DNA from: Viola odorata
Lineage: Eukaryota > Streptophyta > Magnoliopsida > Malpighiales > Violaceae
NCBI GenBank assembly: GCA_963691705.1
Contig: OY829541.1
Location: 39,325,661-39,389,660 of the forward strand
Direction: 5' to 3'
DNA: 64,000 nucleotides
In this document: in pieces, positions 10,735 through 20,838 of the stretch
Layout: each line of letters begins with the position of its first letter
How positions within the stretch are numbered: the stretch's first letter is position 1
Position numbers and translations under genes: made by a program
Notes under the pieces: model-generated
Told to the model about the DNA's origin: nothing
What the model saw: the letters and a program-made list of their open reading frames with translations, nothing else
The model's database searches: none

Positions 10735-12363
10735 CTAGGCAGTATTGTCCTCTGCTACATCTCCTGGGATAGCGATAGGCTTCAGCTTGTATCTCCCATC
10801 ATGTTTTTTGCCAAAAATGTGCTCCTCCACCGGCGTGAAACCTGTATTGCATTGAACAAACTCTCCTTCCAAATGGAAGTATCCTATTTGGTCGAAGGCT
10901 TTCAAATCTAATATTTTAGGGGAGCAACATTTGTGCAAATCAGTAGAAGCAAGGTCTAAATTACAATAATGCACAACCAACCAAGTAATGAGGGACCCTA
11001 AAATGAGCTTGGAAATGGGCTCACATGCATGCAATTGATGAACCAAATAGAGACCCAAATTGACTCTTTTCTTGTGCATCATACACCAAAGCAAAAAAAG
11101 TTCAAATTTGGATAAATTCCCAAAAACGTTTGTCTTCCCCGAAAGGTTAATAGACAAAGTTCTGTGGAGCATTCTAAGTGCAGGGTTCTGTATTGTGTGT
11201 GCCTTAGAATTTTTATCAAAAATAACAGTGGGATCCCTAGTGACCTCCCTAAAGGCATATGTTTTATCCCAATCAGTTGGGTAATCATGTAGAACATCAT
11301 CAGCACTATTAAATCCTAGCATGGCATTGAATTCATTAATGGACAAGTGAAACCATTTATCACATAAACGATAATTAACCACATCAGCAGCATCAAAATT
11401 AGGCTTATCTCTACCTCTAACATAAAAGGTGGACTGATCAAACCAAAAAGAAGTGTGGAACTCCAGACACAACTCAGAAAAGGCATCGCAATCAATAGAC
11501 ATTAAAGGCACCCAACCAATAGCATACACAAAATCTCTTATTTTATTCCCTAATGCCATTTGATCAAGAAATGAAAAATCTAGTCTAGCAAAGGTAGGGA
11601 TATCACAGGAGTGTTTTTCAACTAACTTAGCCTTGAGGTCTGGAGTGTCAAACTTCAGCCAACCTCGAAGTGTGCGCAATGGTGGTAAGGAGGTTACCTT
11701 AGCAGTCTTGGCCAGAGTCTTGGCCAAGACTGAGTGTGCTGGATCTGATTCCTCTTCGACATCCTCTACTGCCACCTTTTTCTTCTTTCCTTGAGTTTTT
11801 GAAGGTGCAGAACTGGTTGTGGCTTTCTTGGAGATTGACGCTTCTTTCTCCATCGGAGCCCGTGGCGACGCTGTCCTTTTTGCCGATTTCTTCCCCACTG
11901 GCTTCTTGTGCGCCACCTGCTTCACTCTAGGATTTTTCTTTGCAGGTGGTGCGGCACTGGCGTCCCTTACTGGAGGTTGTGGAGGAGGGATTGTCGCGGC
12001 GGCCTGAGCTGGGTTTGTTGCCTGCGCTTCCTCCAACTTTCTCTTCTTTCTCCTCTCACTCCTCTCTGCCCTTTCCTCTGCAGACGTCGGCTTCGACGGT
12101 CTCATCCTCGCAGCGAGAGGGACGTTATCAGAGTCAGTGTCACTCAAAATGACGACATTATCTCATCCTTCAACGCTCTCCTCCAACGCAGCTTTTGTGT
12201 CATCTTTATCGTCTGTTTTGTCTTCGTCGATGAGCGTCTGGAGGCGTCTCTTCGCGGCGGACGTCGCCTTTAGTGGAGCGACGGGTGGTGCTTCACCTCT
12301 CAAGTCATCGCTCGCTTCTAGTGGTGGAAGCTCAGGTGACTGGTTAGGGTTTTCTGGGTTCAT
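10735..12363 (-). pseudogene. 3' ORF of element C (Athila-type ORF downstream of pol)
   Basis: The frame starts at the ATG at 12,363, has one in-frame TGA at 12,163-12,165, and then runs open for 470 residues to 10,735, about 543 codons in all. The N-terminal third is Pro/Ala/Lys-rich and basic. The middle and C-terminal part is globular, with segments such as D-K-W-F-H-L-S and M-H-K-K-R-V-N-L-G that match the 3' ORF of element D (53,815-55,173). The protein resembles plant families annotated as ATHILA ORF-1 or 'putative plant transposon protein'. It occupies the place of the env-like gene of Athila elements, but I see no clear signal peptide or transmembrane segment. Its function is unknown. 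Purine-tract copies flank it. Confidence 0.72.
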
Positions 12364-12695
12364 TGTTGATGAGAAATGCTGGGTTTAGGTTTTGAGCTTT
12401 GATTCGATTGGGTTAGGAGAGAGGGAGGTAGTCTTTCTGCTTTCTTGGAGGCTTTTGGTTCTCCGATTTCTTAGATGACGTGTGTTTTTCTGGGTTTGTG
12501 AGTGGTGGAGTGACAGAGGTTGGGAGAAAACAAAAGGTGATTTTGGCGGTTGGAGTTTCCCACGACTCTAATTATTTGATTTGGAATTGTCAACCTTTTC
12601 AGGTTAAAAACGTTGGCTCTGACACGTGTCTCACTAACTCCAACAGAGCCTAGGCCAAAGGTTTGGCCAAGCTCTAGGCCAATCCTAAGCTCTAT

Positions 12696-12705
12696 CCCCA
12701 CACTT
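12696..12705 (-). promoter_or_regulatory. Internal purine-tract copy upstream of the 3' ORF, element C
   Basis: Minus strand AAGTGTGGGG lies between pol and the start of the 3' ORF. It is identical to the core of B's terminal polypurine tract. With 10,083-10,092 it brackets the ORF. Its use as a second priming site is inferred. Confidence 0.55.
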
Positions 12706-12792
12706 GGTTCCTGCGAGCAACCAAAACAACCCAGCGAGATCAAATCGAACTAAAACTGGAAAATAACTTAAATAAACATAAATAAAAGAAGC

Positions 12793-12822
12793 ATGGGTTG
12801 CCTCCCATATAGCGCCCTTATT
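12793..12822 (-). other. Conserved segment after pol (GGGAGGCAACCC), element C
   Basis: The plus strand reads GGGTTGCCTCCCATATAGCG. Near-identical segments occur at 3751-3780 (B) and 33,755-33,784 (F). It lies just past the integrase stop and contains a short inverted repeat TGGG/CCCA. Role unknown. Confidence 0.65.
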
Positions 12823-12853
12823 TAATATCCTAGGCTTGACTCTGGTCGAATCT

Positions 12854-14338
12854 TCACTTGTCGACTGGTGGCATCTCCACCTTTTCCTTGCTCTTTTCTT
12901 CTTTGAATCCTTCGAAGAATGGCTTCAATCTCTGTCCGTTCACTTTTAGCTCGGTACCTGTGCTTTCATTCCTAATATCTACTACACCATGTGGGTAAAT
13001 ATTAGTAATAACAAATGGGCCTTCCCATTTTGTTTTTAGCTTTCCAGGAAATAATTTGAAACGAGAATTATAAAGAAGAACCCTCTCCCCTGTGTGGAGT
13101 GGTTTCCTGATAATTCGTTTATCATGATAATTCTTCATCCTGATTTTGACGATAAGTTGGTTGTCTTAAGCTTGGTCTCTCAGCTCCTCTAGCTCATGGA
13201 TTTGTAACTTTCTCTCTTCACCAGCTTGATCGTAACTCGTGTTGCACTTCCTTATTGCCCAGTATGCATTGTGTTGCAATCCCACTAGCAAGTGGCAGGC
13301 CTTTCCATAGATTAGCTTGTACGGTGTCATTCCTATTGGGCTTTTGTAGGCCGTCCTGTAAGCCCATAGTGCGTCATCTAACCGCTAGCTCCAATCACGT
13401 CTGTCTAGGCCTACTATCTTGGCCAAGATTGACTTTACCTCTCTATTCGAAACTTCCGCTTGTCCATTGGTTTGTGGGTGATAGGCCATGGATACTCTGT
13501 GCGTGATGACATATTTCCTGAAAAGGGAAGAAATAATCTTGTTGCAGAAATGTGTTCCTCGATCACTAACGATACCTCGAGGAATACCAAATCTGTTCAA
13601 GATGTTAGACTTAATAAAGGAGATCACAGTTCTAGCATCATCATTTTTAGTGGCTTTCGCCTCTACCCATTTTGATACATAATCCACAGCCAACAAAATA
13701 TATCTATTACCAAAGGAAGTTGGGAAAGGTCCCATAAAATCAATGCCCCATATGTCAAAAATTTCACATGAAAGAATAAAGTTCATAGGCATTTCATTTC
13801 GGGAGCTAATATTTCCTACTTTATGGCATGCTGGACACATTTTACAGAAGAGAAAACTATCCTGAAAAATTGTAGGCCAATAAAAACCAGACTCGAGGAC
13901 CTTCAGGGCTGTTCTCCTTGCCCCAAAATGTCCTCCACATGCTTGAGAGTGACAAAATTTCAGAATAGACAAAGCTTCATTTTGAGGGACACATATGATC
14001 TTGTCCTTTCCGCTCTTGTCCTTGATTTCCAAGTTATACTCCTGAAAAAGAAGAATCCAGCGAATTAGTCTAGGTTTGGCCTCAAATTTGGCCAAGAGAA
14101 ATTTCAATGCCGCATGGTTAGAAAATACAATAGTTTTTGTGCCTAACAGATATGATCTAAATTTTTCTAAGGCAAAAACTATTGCAAACAATTCTTTTTC
14201 ACTCGTGGTGTAGTTCTTTTGGGCTTCATCCAACATCTTCGAGGCGTAGTAGATCATGTGAGGATCTCTGCCCTTTTTCTGCCCAAGAACTGCTCCCACA
14301 GCAGCATCACTAGCGTCACACATCAGCTCGAATGGCAA
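12854..14338 (-). pseudogene. RNase H C-terminal part and integrase of element C
   Basis: Minus-strand reading from 14,338 gives the gypsy RNase H segment ([12 protein letters not shown]). It then jumps into the integrase HHCC zinc-binding region with about 90 residues missing compared with D: K-S-G-K-D-K is joined directly to the segment before F-C-H-S. The integrase core keeps its three acidic residues in W-G-I-D-F-M, V-S-D-R-G-T and the E of N-G-Q-A-E-V-S. A TAG at 13,385-13,387 and later stops interrupt the rest. The C-terminal domain is readable at 13,138-12,854. Family role: insertion of element DNA into the chromosome. Confidence 0.88.
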
Positions 14339-14341
14339 ACT

Positions 14342-15733
14342 TCAGTCCGGCGCTTGAATAATTGGTGCCAAAGTCAGTCGCTCCTTCAGTTCATCAAATG
14401 ACTTCTGACATGCTTCATCGAAGTTGAATTCCACTTCCTTTTGTAGAAGCTTGCACATTGGTTCGGCTATCTTAGAGAAATCTTTGATGAACCTGCGATA
14501 AAAACCTGCATGGCCAAGAAAGCTCCTAACCTCACGCAAGCATGAGGGGTAAGGTAAACTTTTTATCGTATCAATATTGGCTTGGTCGACCTCTATTCCT
14601 TTATTTGAAATCACATGCCTAAGGACAATTCCTTGATCCACCATAAAATGGCATTTTTCAAAGTTTAAAACTAAGCATGTATCAACGCATCTTTTCAAAA
14701 TATTTTTTAAATTACCTAAGTATTTTTCAAACTTATTACCGTAAATGGTAAAATCGTCCATGAACACCTCGATGCTTTTCTCTACGTACTCAGAAAAAAT
14801 GCTTACCATACACCTTTGAAAGGTGGCTGGAGCATTGCATAACCCGAATGGCATGCGTCTGTAGGCAAACGTCACGAAGGGGCATGTGAACGTTGTTTTC
14901 TCTTGATCTTCGGGCGCGATGGGAATCTGGTAGAACCCCGAATAACCGTCTAAGAAATAGTAGTGAGATTTTCCAGTAAGTCTCTCCACCATTTGGTCGA
15001 TGAACGGCAGTGGAAAATGGTCCTTTCTTGTAACTTGATTTAGCCTTCGGTAATCTATGCATACCCTCTATCCATTCTAGATCCTTGTCATTCGTTGGGT
15101 TCCATCTTCTCCTTCAATGACCGTGATACCTATTTTCTTAGGGACTACCTGCACAGGTGAAACCCAATTGCTATCAGAAATAGGATAAATCACACTTGCA
15201 TCGAGTATTTTAATTATTTCTTCTTTAACAACTTCTATCATTGGAGGGTTTAATCTCCTCTGGGGTTGCCGAATGGGTTTCTTATCCTCTTCCACGTGTA
15301 TTTTGTGGGTACAAATGTTGGAAGATATCCCCTTTATGTCTGTTATGGTTCAGCCAATCGCTTCTTTGTGTATTTTCAAGACAGTCACCAATCTTTCTTC
15401 TTTATCCTTCGATAGTATAGTAGAAATGATAACCGGAAGGGTGTTGTCTTGGCCTAGATAGGCATACTTGAGATGATCCGGCAGAGCCTTTAATTCTAAC
15501 TGTGGTGTCTGCACAATAGAGGGTAGGAGTTTAGGAGTCGTGGATTGCATAAATTTGCAACTTGCTGTTTTCCTCTTTATCTTGGCAGTCTTGGCACTTG
15601 TCTTGGCCAAGCTCGAGGCCAAGATTGAATCTGTTTCTTCTGGGTCAGTTCCATTGTACTGGATATACGATAGCAAAATAGGTGAGTGGGACCGACCATT
15701 AGCGATAGCGCCGGTCCTTTCCGAAGCTTCCAC
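14342..15733 (-). pseudogene. Protease tail and reverse transcriptase of element C
   Basis: From about 15,690 the frame reads the linker with L-E-L-K-A-L-P-D-H-L-K-Y-A-Y-L found before RT in D, then the RT N-terminus at 15,295-15,077. Frameshifts and stops near 15,060 lead into the RT palm (14,992-14,342) with the catalytic box F-M-D-D-F at about 14,752-14,770. A TGA at 14,342-14,344, where D has Trp, separates RT from RNase H. Family role: copying element RNA into DNA. This copy cannot make an active enzyme. Confidence 0.88.
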
Positions 15734-16291
15734 TATCGTTCTGAAGGTGATATTTCCTTATTTTTCTGCACATTCTCAAATGTGGTTTCATCACGTTAGC
15801 GAAAATGACATATAATGACAAGCACTAGTTACCCTTAGAGGTTTTCATCCACTCATGTCGGGGTGTTTTTGGTGTCACCGTTTCCCTTCAACTCGTGGGG
15901 TCTGGCCTTGCGGTAAGCCACTCGCAATATTGTCGTGGTCTTACGCCATGAGTCGCTTACAGTTTGTGCGGTCTTACGCCATAGCTACCGGCAATATTGA
16001 CGCAGTTTTACGCTACTCGTAGCTACCTGTAATATCGACGGCGTTTTACGTTGTAGGCTGCCTATAAATTGTAGGGTCTGACGTTCTCCGATTCGTACTC
16101 TATTCAAGCATCTTGGGAATTCACCAGGATTTCCGCGTTAGCCTTTCCCTCCAACTGCTTTGGGATAACAGGACAGCTCATTTTTCGAGGTGTCCACCTT
16201 TATGAGCAGCTATTGCTCTGGATCTATAAATGCGACCCTTTTTCGGTGCAGATTCTTCACACCCTCTCTACTTCTCCTTTTCCATTTCTTC
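15661..16291 (+). other. Region between C and the antisense genes, with a degenerate ~34-bp tandem repeat
   Basis: No coding region is supported. At about 15,924-16,083 there are four to five degenerate copies, 32-38 bp apart, built on C-A-A-T-A-T-T-G and T-T-A-C-G-C words. A TATA motif (TATAAAT, 16,225-16,231) lies 61 bp before the ATG of the first plus-strand ORF. The origin of 15,661-15,920 is unresolved; it may be E sequence next to the C junction. Confidence 0.55.
16225..16231 (+). promoter_or_regulatory. TATA motif before the antisense ORF at 16,292
   Basis: TATAAATGCG at 16,225 is followed 61 bp later by the ATG. The same ten bases occur at 17,820 before the next large antisense gene. 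Assignment as a promoter is by position and sequence only. Confidence 0.45.
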
Positions 16292-16681
16292 ATGGACGAT
16301 CTCACCAGAAACTTCCTGATCTCCAAAGCCTTGACCCTCAAGAATCTCACTGAGGGTGACGTCAGCTTCCTGGAGAACATGATGACGAAGACTGGCGAGT
16401 ACATGCTAGAACTTCGGGGAATGATGACCCCCATTCAGGCCAGGATCGGGGCTGCTACCATGGAGGATTTCAATCCTATCAGGAATGTCTCCAAGTTAGC
16501 CGTTGCAGCCTGTCGTATCTAGGTAGCCATCGCCATGCTGCAGCAGAAGAAGGATCTACTGAACTACTGTCTGAAGAGCATGAGAAGCACCTCTTGGGAG
16601 CTGACTTCTATGGTGGACGCCTTGAGGGACATCCCTATCCTACTGGTGGATGACGACAACGACGTCGGGTCTCGGGCTTGA
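16292..16681 (+). pseudogene. Small antisense ORF AS1 (about 129 residues, one in-frame stop)
   Basis: The frame opens at ATG 16,292 and ends at TGA 16,679-16,681, exactly 130 codons. One TAG at 16,520-16,522 divides it. The product would be helical and acidic at its end (V-D-D-D-N-D). I do not recognise it. It lies on the strand opposite to E's gag-pol and has its own TATA motif, so it may be another accessory ORF or part of one. Confidence 0.45.
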
Positions 16682-17205
16682 AGGCTTGCCGCTGTGCCTT
16701 CTTGTTTGTTTTTCCTCTATGTATTATGTATGCGGGCGTATATTCAGGCCGTTAGGCCGTAATGAAACACCTTTCCATACTTGGACTTGTGATCTTTCTC
16801 CACTTTTTAGGTCGTTAGTCCTGGCTTCAATTGAGAGCTATGGCTAAGCCCAACTGAAAATGAGTCTGACACTGGTCAGACTTTTGCAGTATTTATTCTT
16901 CTTTATCTGCTAGTGGCGACGGTTGCTTAGGCAAACTGTTCTACTAATCACGCGTCGTTTCTTCAGTAATAACTGATTGGGCAGTTTTTCTGTGCTTCTT
17001 GATTGTCGAGAGATTTCAACAGGCGTGATCAAAGAATTTTGAATTTGCCATTATGGTTGATCTTCTCAAGACGCATTAAATTATCCTTCTTTCACTTGAG
17101 AAATTTGAAGAGTCTCACCATTTTATCTATTTATGGGGAGTTCTTCTCTTTTTTCCTGTTCATCTTCTTCTTCATATTTTCTGCTGCTACTGATTTTCAT
17201 CTCTC
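16682..17205 (+). other. Spacer between antisense ORFs AS1 and AS0
   Basis: No gene is supported. The sequence is T-rich on the plus strand and contains several possible polyadenylation words after AS1. Nothing else is recognisable. Confidence 0.5.
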
Positions 17206-17631
17206 ATGGCTGATTCATATGATCAGGTCTCTGACGAGCGAGAATCTCGCTCAACCCCTCCGACGACACTAGATTCTGACAATCCTTCTTCGCCACCATG
17301 TCGGAAGAGGCGATTGCCCCGCCGTGGAGGTCGGAAGAGATCGAAGAAGAGAGCACGTTCTGAAATCACTGGTTGGTTTTCTTCATTTTCAGCCCCTCCG
17401 TCCTGTAAGGGCAAAATTTTGTTCCCTCCTGCTGATTGGCTTGAAGAGAAGATTCCTTTAGGCGATACCATTGTTAAGGCGGTATCTTCAGCTACAAAGG
17501 AGGAATCTAAACCATTGACGCTGAGCCCGGAGCGAAAAGTCTATAAATTTCCTCCTTTCGTTGATGAGGACCTTCCGCCCTCCGATGAGGAATATTGCTA
17601 CTGGTCCTCTTATTGGCCTGACGAGGATTGA
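17206..17631 (+). CDS. Antisense ORF AS0 (141 residues, basic N-terminal half, acidic tail)
   Basis: The ATG at 17,206 opens an uninterrupted 141-residue frame. It has a Ser/Thr/Pro-rich start, a dense basic cluster at about residues 32-52 that looks like a nuclear-localisation signal (K-R-R-L-P-R-R-G-G-R-K-R), a Pro-rich middle, and an acidic aromatic C-terminus (S-D-E-E-Y-C-Y-W). No family is recognised. It is on the same strand as the two large antisense genes to its right and may be a diverged N-terminal remnant of such a gene. Whether it is translated is unknown. Confidence 0.4.
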   Translation: MADSYDQVSDERESRSTPPTTLDSDNPSSPPCRKRRLPRRGGRKRSKKRARSEITGWFSSFSAPPSCKGKILFPPADWLEEKIPLGDTIVKAVSSATKEESKPLTLSPERKVYKFPPFVDEDLPPSDEEYCYWSSYWPDED

Positions 17632-18115
17632 TTCCGCCCTTGGCAATCCCTTGTAGATGCCGTATGGCTTATTGTTTTTTAAATGAAATGATGCTTTGCT
17701 TTTTTAGTTTTGCATGCTCGGGCGTTAGCTCCTCTTTGGATGGCTATCGCTGAGAAAATGACTGTTGCTTTGACGTAACTGTTTGCAACTGATTATCAGT
17801 AACTACCCCCTCCAGAAGATATAAATGCGTGGACATAAATATCCTTCTGAGGTTTTTACATGTGTCACTTTTGCTTTGGTGCGTGTCCCGCTTCTACAGG
17901 TTGTTCACTTCTCGATCTCAGCCTTTAAAATGGGGCAACTGCTCTCTTTTAATACTCTTTGCCTGCACTTCGAAATTTTCTCCCTTTCTCTCTCTAGATT
18001 CTTGCTTCGAAGGAAGTCACGACCACCATTCGCCGGTGCCGACGGTTTTATCCACCGCTTTCTGCTCAAGGTACTTCGCTTCTTTCACCTCAGATTTCCT
18101 TCTTGCTGATTCATT
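17632..18115 (+). other. Spacer and putative promoter of antisense gene AS2
   Basis: A TATA motif (TATAAATGCG) lies at 17,820-17,829, 290 bp before the ATG at 18,116. The rest is T-rich leader-like sequence without a supported gene. Confidence 0.45.
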
Positions 18116-20245
18116 ATGAGTACCTCTAGGATACCCAAGGATTCTCAGTGGCCTCTGGCCACAAATAGGTCTTTGAGAAGTCTCCAGAATTTTCGGCGAC
18201 CCATAGATTTAGAAATTGAGAGAACACCTAGTGTTTTTGTTGATCAAGCGGTTTGGGAGGCAGAACTGGAGGAAAATAGTATCTTTTTCCCTCCCGGTCA
18301 CTCCGTTAGAATTCCTGATGCCAGTTATCGGCTTCATGACCCTCTATCGGGGGGCGATAGGATGGTATATTTCAGCATGTTTCTCTATGGCTTTCGTTTT
18401 CCCATCCATGAAGCAGTGAAAAATTTATTGGTTCGATATGACATTAACCCGGCTCAGATTACGCCTCCGTCTTCGTGTGGGATTCATGCCTTCATTCGCA
18501 TTTGCGAGTTGCGGGGTATCCTTGTCCCGTCTGTCAATTTATTCCGTAAGTTTTTTAGTTTTAGATGCCGCAACTGTGTGGTAGATATTACCCCAAGATG
18601 GAATGATGCATTGGTGCAGTCATTCTGGCAGAAATTCCAGGGCTTCGAAGAGACTGTGGCCGATTGGAAGAGTGGTTTTTTCATCATGAATTTTCCTTTC
18701 CGCCCCTGGCCCAGGGGCTTCAATCAGTGTCTTAACGACTCCCTTTAGACAAACCCGTCAACAGTATCCAAGGAAGAGCTTCGACAAATGCACATGCTGC
18801 TGGAGTTGAAATCGTCTTTTCACATTCGAGAGTTTGCCTTGCACAGGCTTATAAAGAAGTGTACTATAAGTAAGTTTCTTTTCCTTTTTTATCGCTTCGG
18901 CTTAATCATCGCTCTGATGTGCCTTGCTGGTAGGTGACACTGGAGATCGACCGTCAAGCGATAAGGACGTTCCTCTGAACGTGAGGCCGCTTCAATCACT
19001 GCCACCATCTCCTCCACCTGAGAGTTCCAGTCGCCCTGCCACTCCAAAAAGAAAGAGATTCAAGACTGTTTCCAGGCGTGGTACCTCCAGCCGTACTTCC
19101 CATTTCCTTGAGAATTGGTTACCCATTCGGAAAGGAGTGACTCCGAATCACCCTAAAACTGAAGTACCCGAAAGCAGCAGCGAGGACATGGATACCGACT
19201 CTGGGCTTCGTCATGCTTCCGCGACTCAGCGAAAGAAGCTGAGAATGGGAAATAGCAACCCAGTTGCTGAGGTTGCTTTGAAGAAGGTGAACGAAGCTTC
19301 GGCTATTGGGGCTAACGCCCTTGATGGTGGAAGTACCTCCAAAACGGCGGCAGCAGCTAAGGCGTCAATTGACATTCCTTTTGATACTTTTGAGGCTCCG
19401 CCAGAGGTCAACCTTTCTCCTCCGACAGCCACTCCTGACTCTCCTATCTCCTCCTGCATCCCTGATGTCGCTGTACCGAATCATGAACCTGCCGCTACTC
19501 CTGACACTCAGTTGAATGACCTTCCACCATTATTCTGCACCTCTATTTCAGGAGTCTGTGGTTCCGCTGAAAGTCGCTCTCCTTCTTTTATCGCCAACCT
19601 GTCATCTCAAGGTCCACAAGGAGCCACTTTCTATCGCTTGGAATTATCTACTTTTGGCACCAGCGGACTTCGCGCATTGGGAATATCAAATCCGTTATCG
19701 CGAAGCGAGCCGGTGGGTTCTGTTGTGGGTGCGATATTTGGCTCTGCTGAAGATAGGCAGGAGATATCAGAGCTTTCTCTGGAGGTTCATCGCGAACGCG
19801 CTTTAAATGACGTGCTGGCTAGCTTTCGCATGCTGAATTACTTTCTCGATATTCATGGTGACAAGGCTCGAGGTTCCCCTTCTAAGGTGGCGGAGCTGAC
19901 GCAACTCCAAAGCGATACCCAAGCAGAGCTTAATGACTGCCGTGCTGAATTGGCCAGAGAGAAGTCGATAGGGTGGCTGCCAAGGTAGAGCTTCTAGAAG
20001 CAGAACTGGTGGCTGCCAACAAAAGAAACTCTCTCCTCCATGAAGAGATATCGGCCCGTGACGCGAAGCTAGCGAAGGTGCCCAATGAGATATCGCGCTG
20101 GAAAGATAAGGCGATACAGGCCTTTGCCGCTGGATTCCGAGATTATTACCGCAGTGAGGCTTTTGATCCTGTCAAGATAGCTGACTACGCCTTCGAGAGG
20201 TTGAAGGATATAAATGCCGGGGGCGATAAAGGAGTTCTTCCGTGA
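18116..20245 (+). pseudogene. Antisense gene AS2: 'putative gypsy type transposon' domain, intron, coiled-coil C-terminus
   Basis: Exon 1 (18,116-18,869) encodes a domain with M-F-L-Y-G-F-R-F-P and I-N-P-A-Q-I-T-P. This is the pattern of the plant family called 'putative gypsy type transposon' (Transposase_28). One TAG lies at 18,746-18,748. A GT-AG intron fits 18,870-18,933 (donor GTAAGT, acceptor TGGTAG). Exon 1 is 754 bases, and its removal joins in frame to the open frame that continues to 19,985. Exon 2 is Ser/Pro/Thr-rich with basic patches. A one-base frameshift near 19,970 moves into a coiled-coil segment ending at 20,245. Total about 690 residues. It runs opposite to E's gag-pol. Function unknown; family members occur as extra ORFs in Tat-lineage elements. 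Confidence 0.72.
18870..18933 (+). other. Predicted intron of AS2 (phase 1)
   Basis: Donor GTAAGT at 18,870, T-rich body, acceptor TAG at 18,931-18,933. The open frames on both sides join exactly. The paralogue AS3 has an intron at the corresponding place and in the same phase. Confidence 0.65.
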
Positions 20246-20838
20246 TGGGAACAAGGCAGCGCTTGAGAGTGTTTTATTTTTATTTTTTCTTCCAACATTG
20301 GTTTCATTTGGCTTGTAATAACTGATAACGCTGGCATAATAACGACTGTCATCCCGCTCTGGATAACTATTAATTTACTTCTTGGCGTTATCTTTGTTGA
20401 TTACGTCATCATGCTTGACCTCTTTCTAATAAAGTAATTCTGCTTTTTCGGAGCATTTAATTCTCAGAATCCCCTCATTAATATGAGCGAAGGATCATAA
20501 TGGTTCAGGGGCACGTGTCTGCTCATCAGGACGCTAGGGCTAGCATGATTTGATAGGATCAAAGCGCCTTCTCTCCTTTCTAGGGTTATACTCATTACTT
20601 ATGCCTGTCACGCGCGTCGCGACTGTTCCAACAGTCATTTCTTTTAGCTTCTTAGGGTTATAAAACCCATCACTTTATTTCTTTTTTCCACTTTCGATAA
20701 TCCATTTCTCTGCGTCTTCTTCACGAATCATCTTGCATTTCTGGTTTTCATCTCCTGGGTACTTCGATTTTCTTCTAAAAATGGTACTTCTTCATTTCCC
20801 TTTACTGTCTCCTTCATCTTTTATTTTTCTTTTCCACC
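20246..20838 (+). other. Spacer and putative promoter of antisense gene AS3
   Basis: It holds T-rich sequence after AS2 with possible polyadenylation words (AATAA near 20,430), then a TATA motif TATAAAA at 20,659-20,665, 174 bp before the ATG of AS3. No gene is supported in it. Confidence 0.5.

Larger units (their letters stand above)
9361..15660 (-). mobile_element. Element C: Athila-like gypsy fragment (3' ORF, integrase, RNase H, RT) without LTRs
   Basis: Order on the minus strand is the end of the protease module, RT, RNase H, integrase, the GGGAGGCAACCC segment, a purine-tract copy, the 3' ORF, a hairpin, a second purine-tract copy and 3' non-coding DNA that matches B. Gag, primer site and both LTRs are missing, so it is truncated on both sides. 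The left edge is sharp at about 9361. The right edge is only estimated, between 15,640 and 15,740. The CTTGGCCAAG words seen in B occur throughout. Confidence 0.85.
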
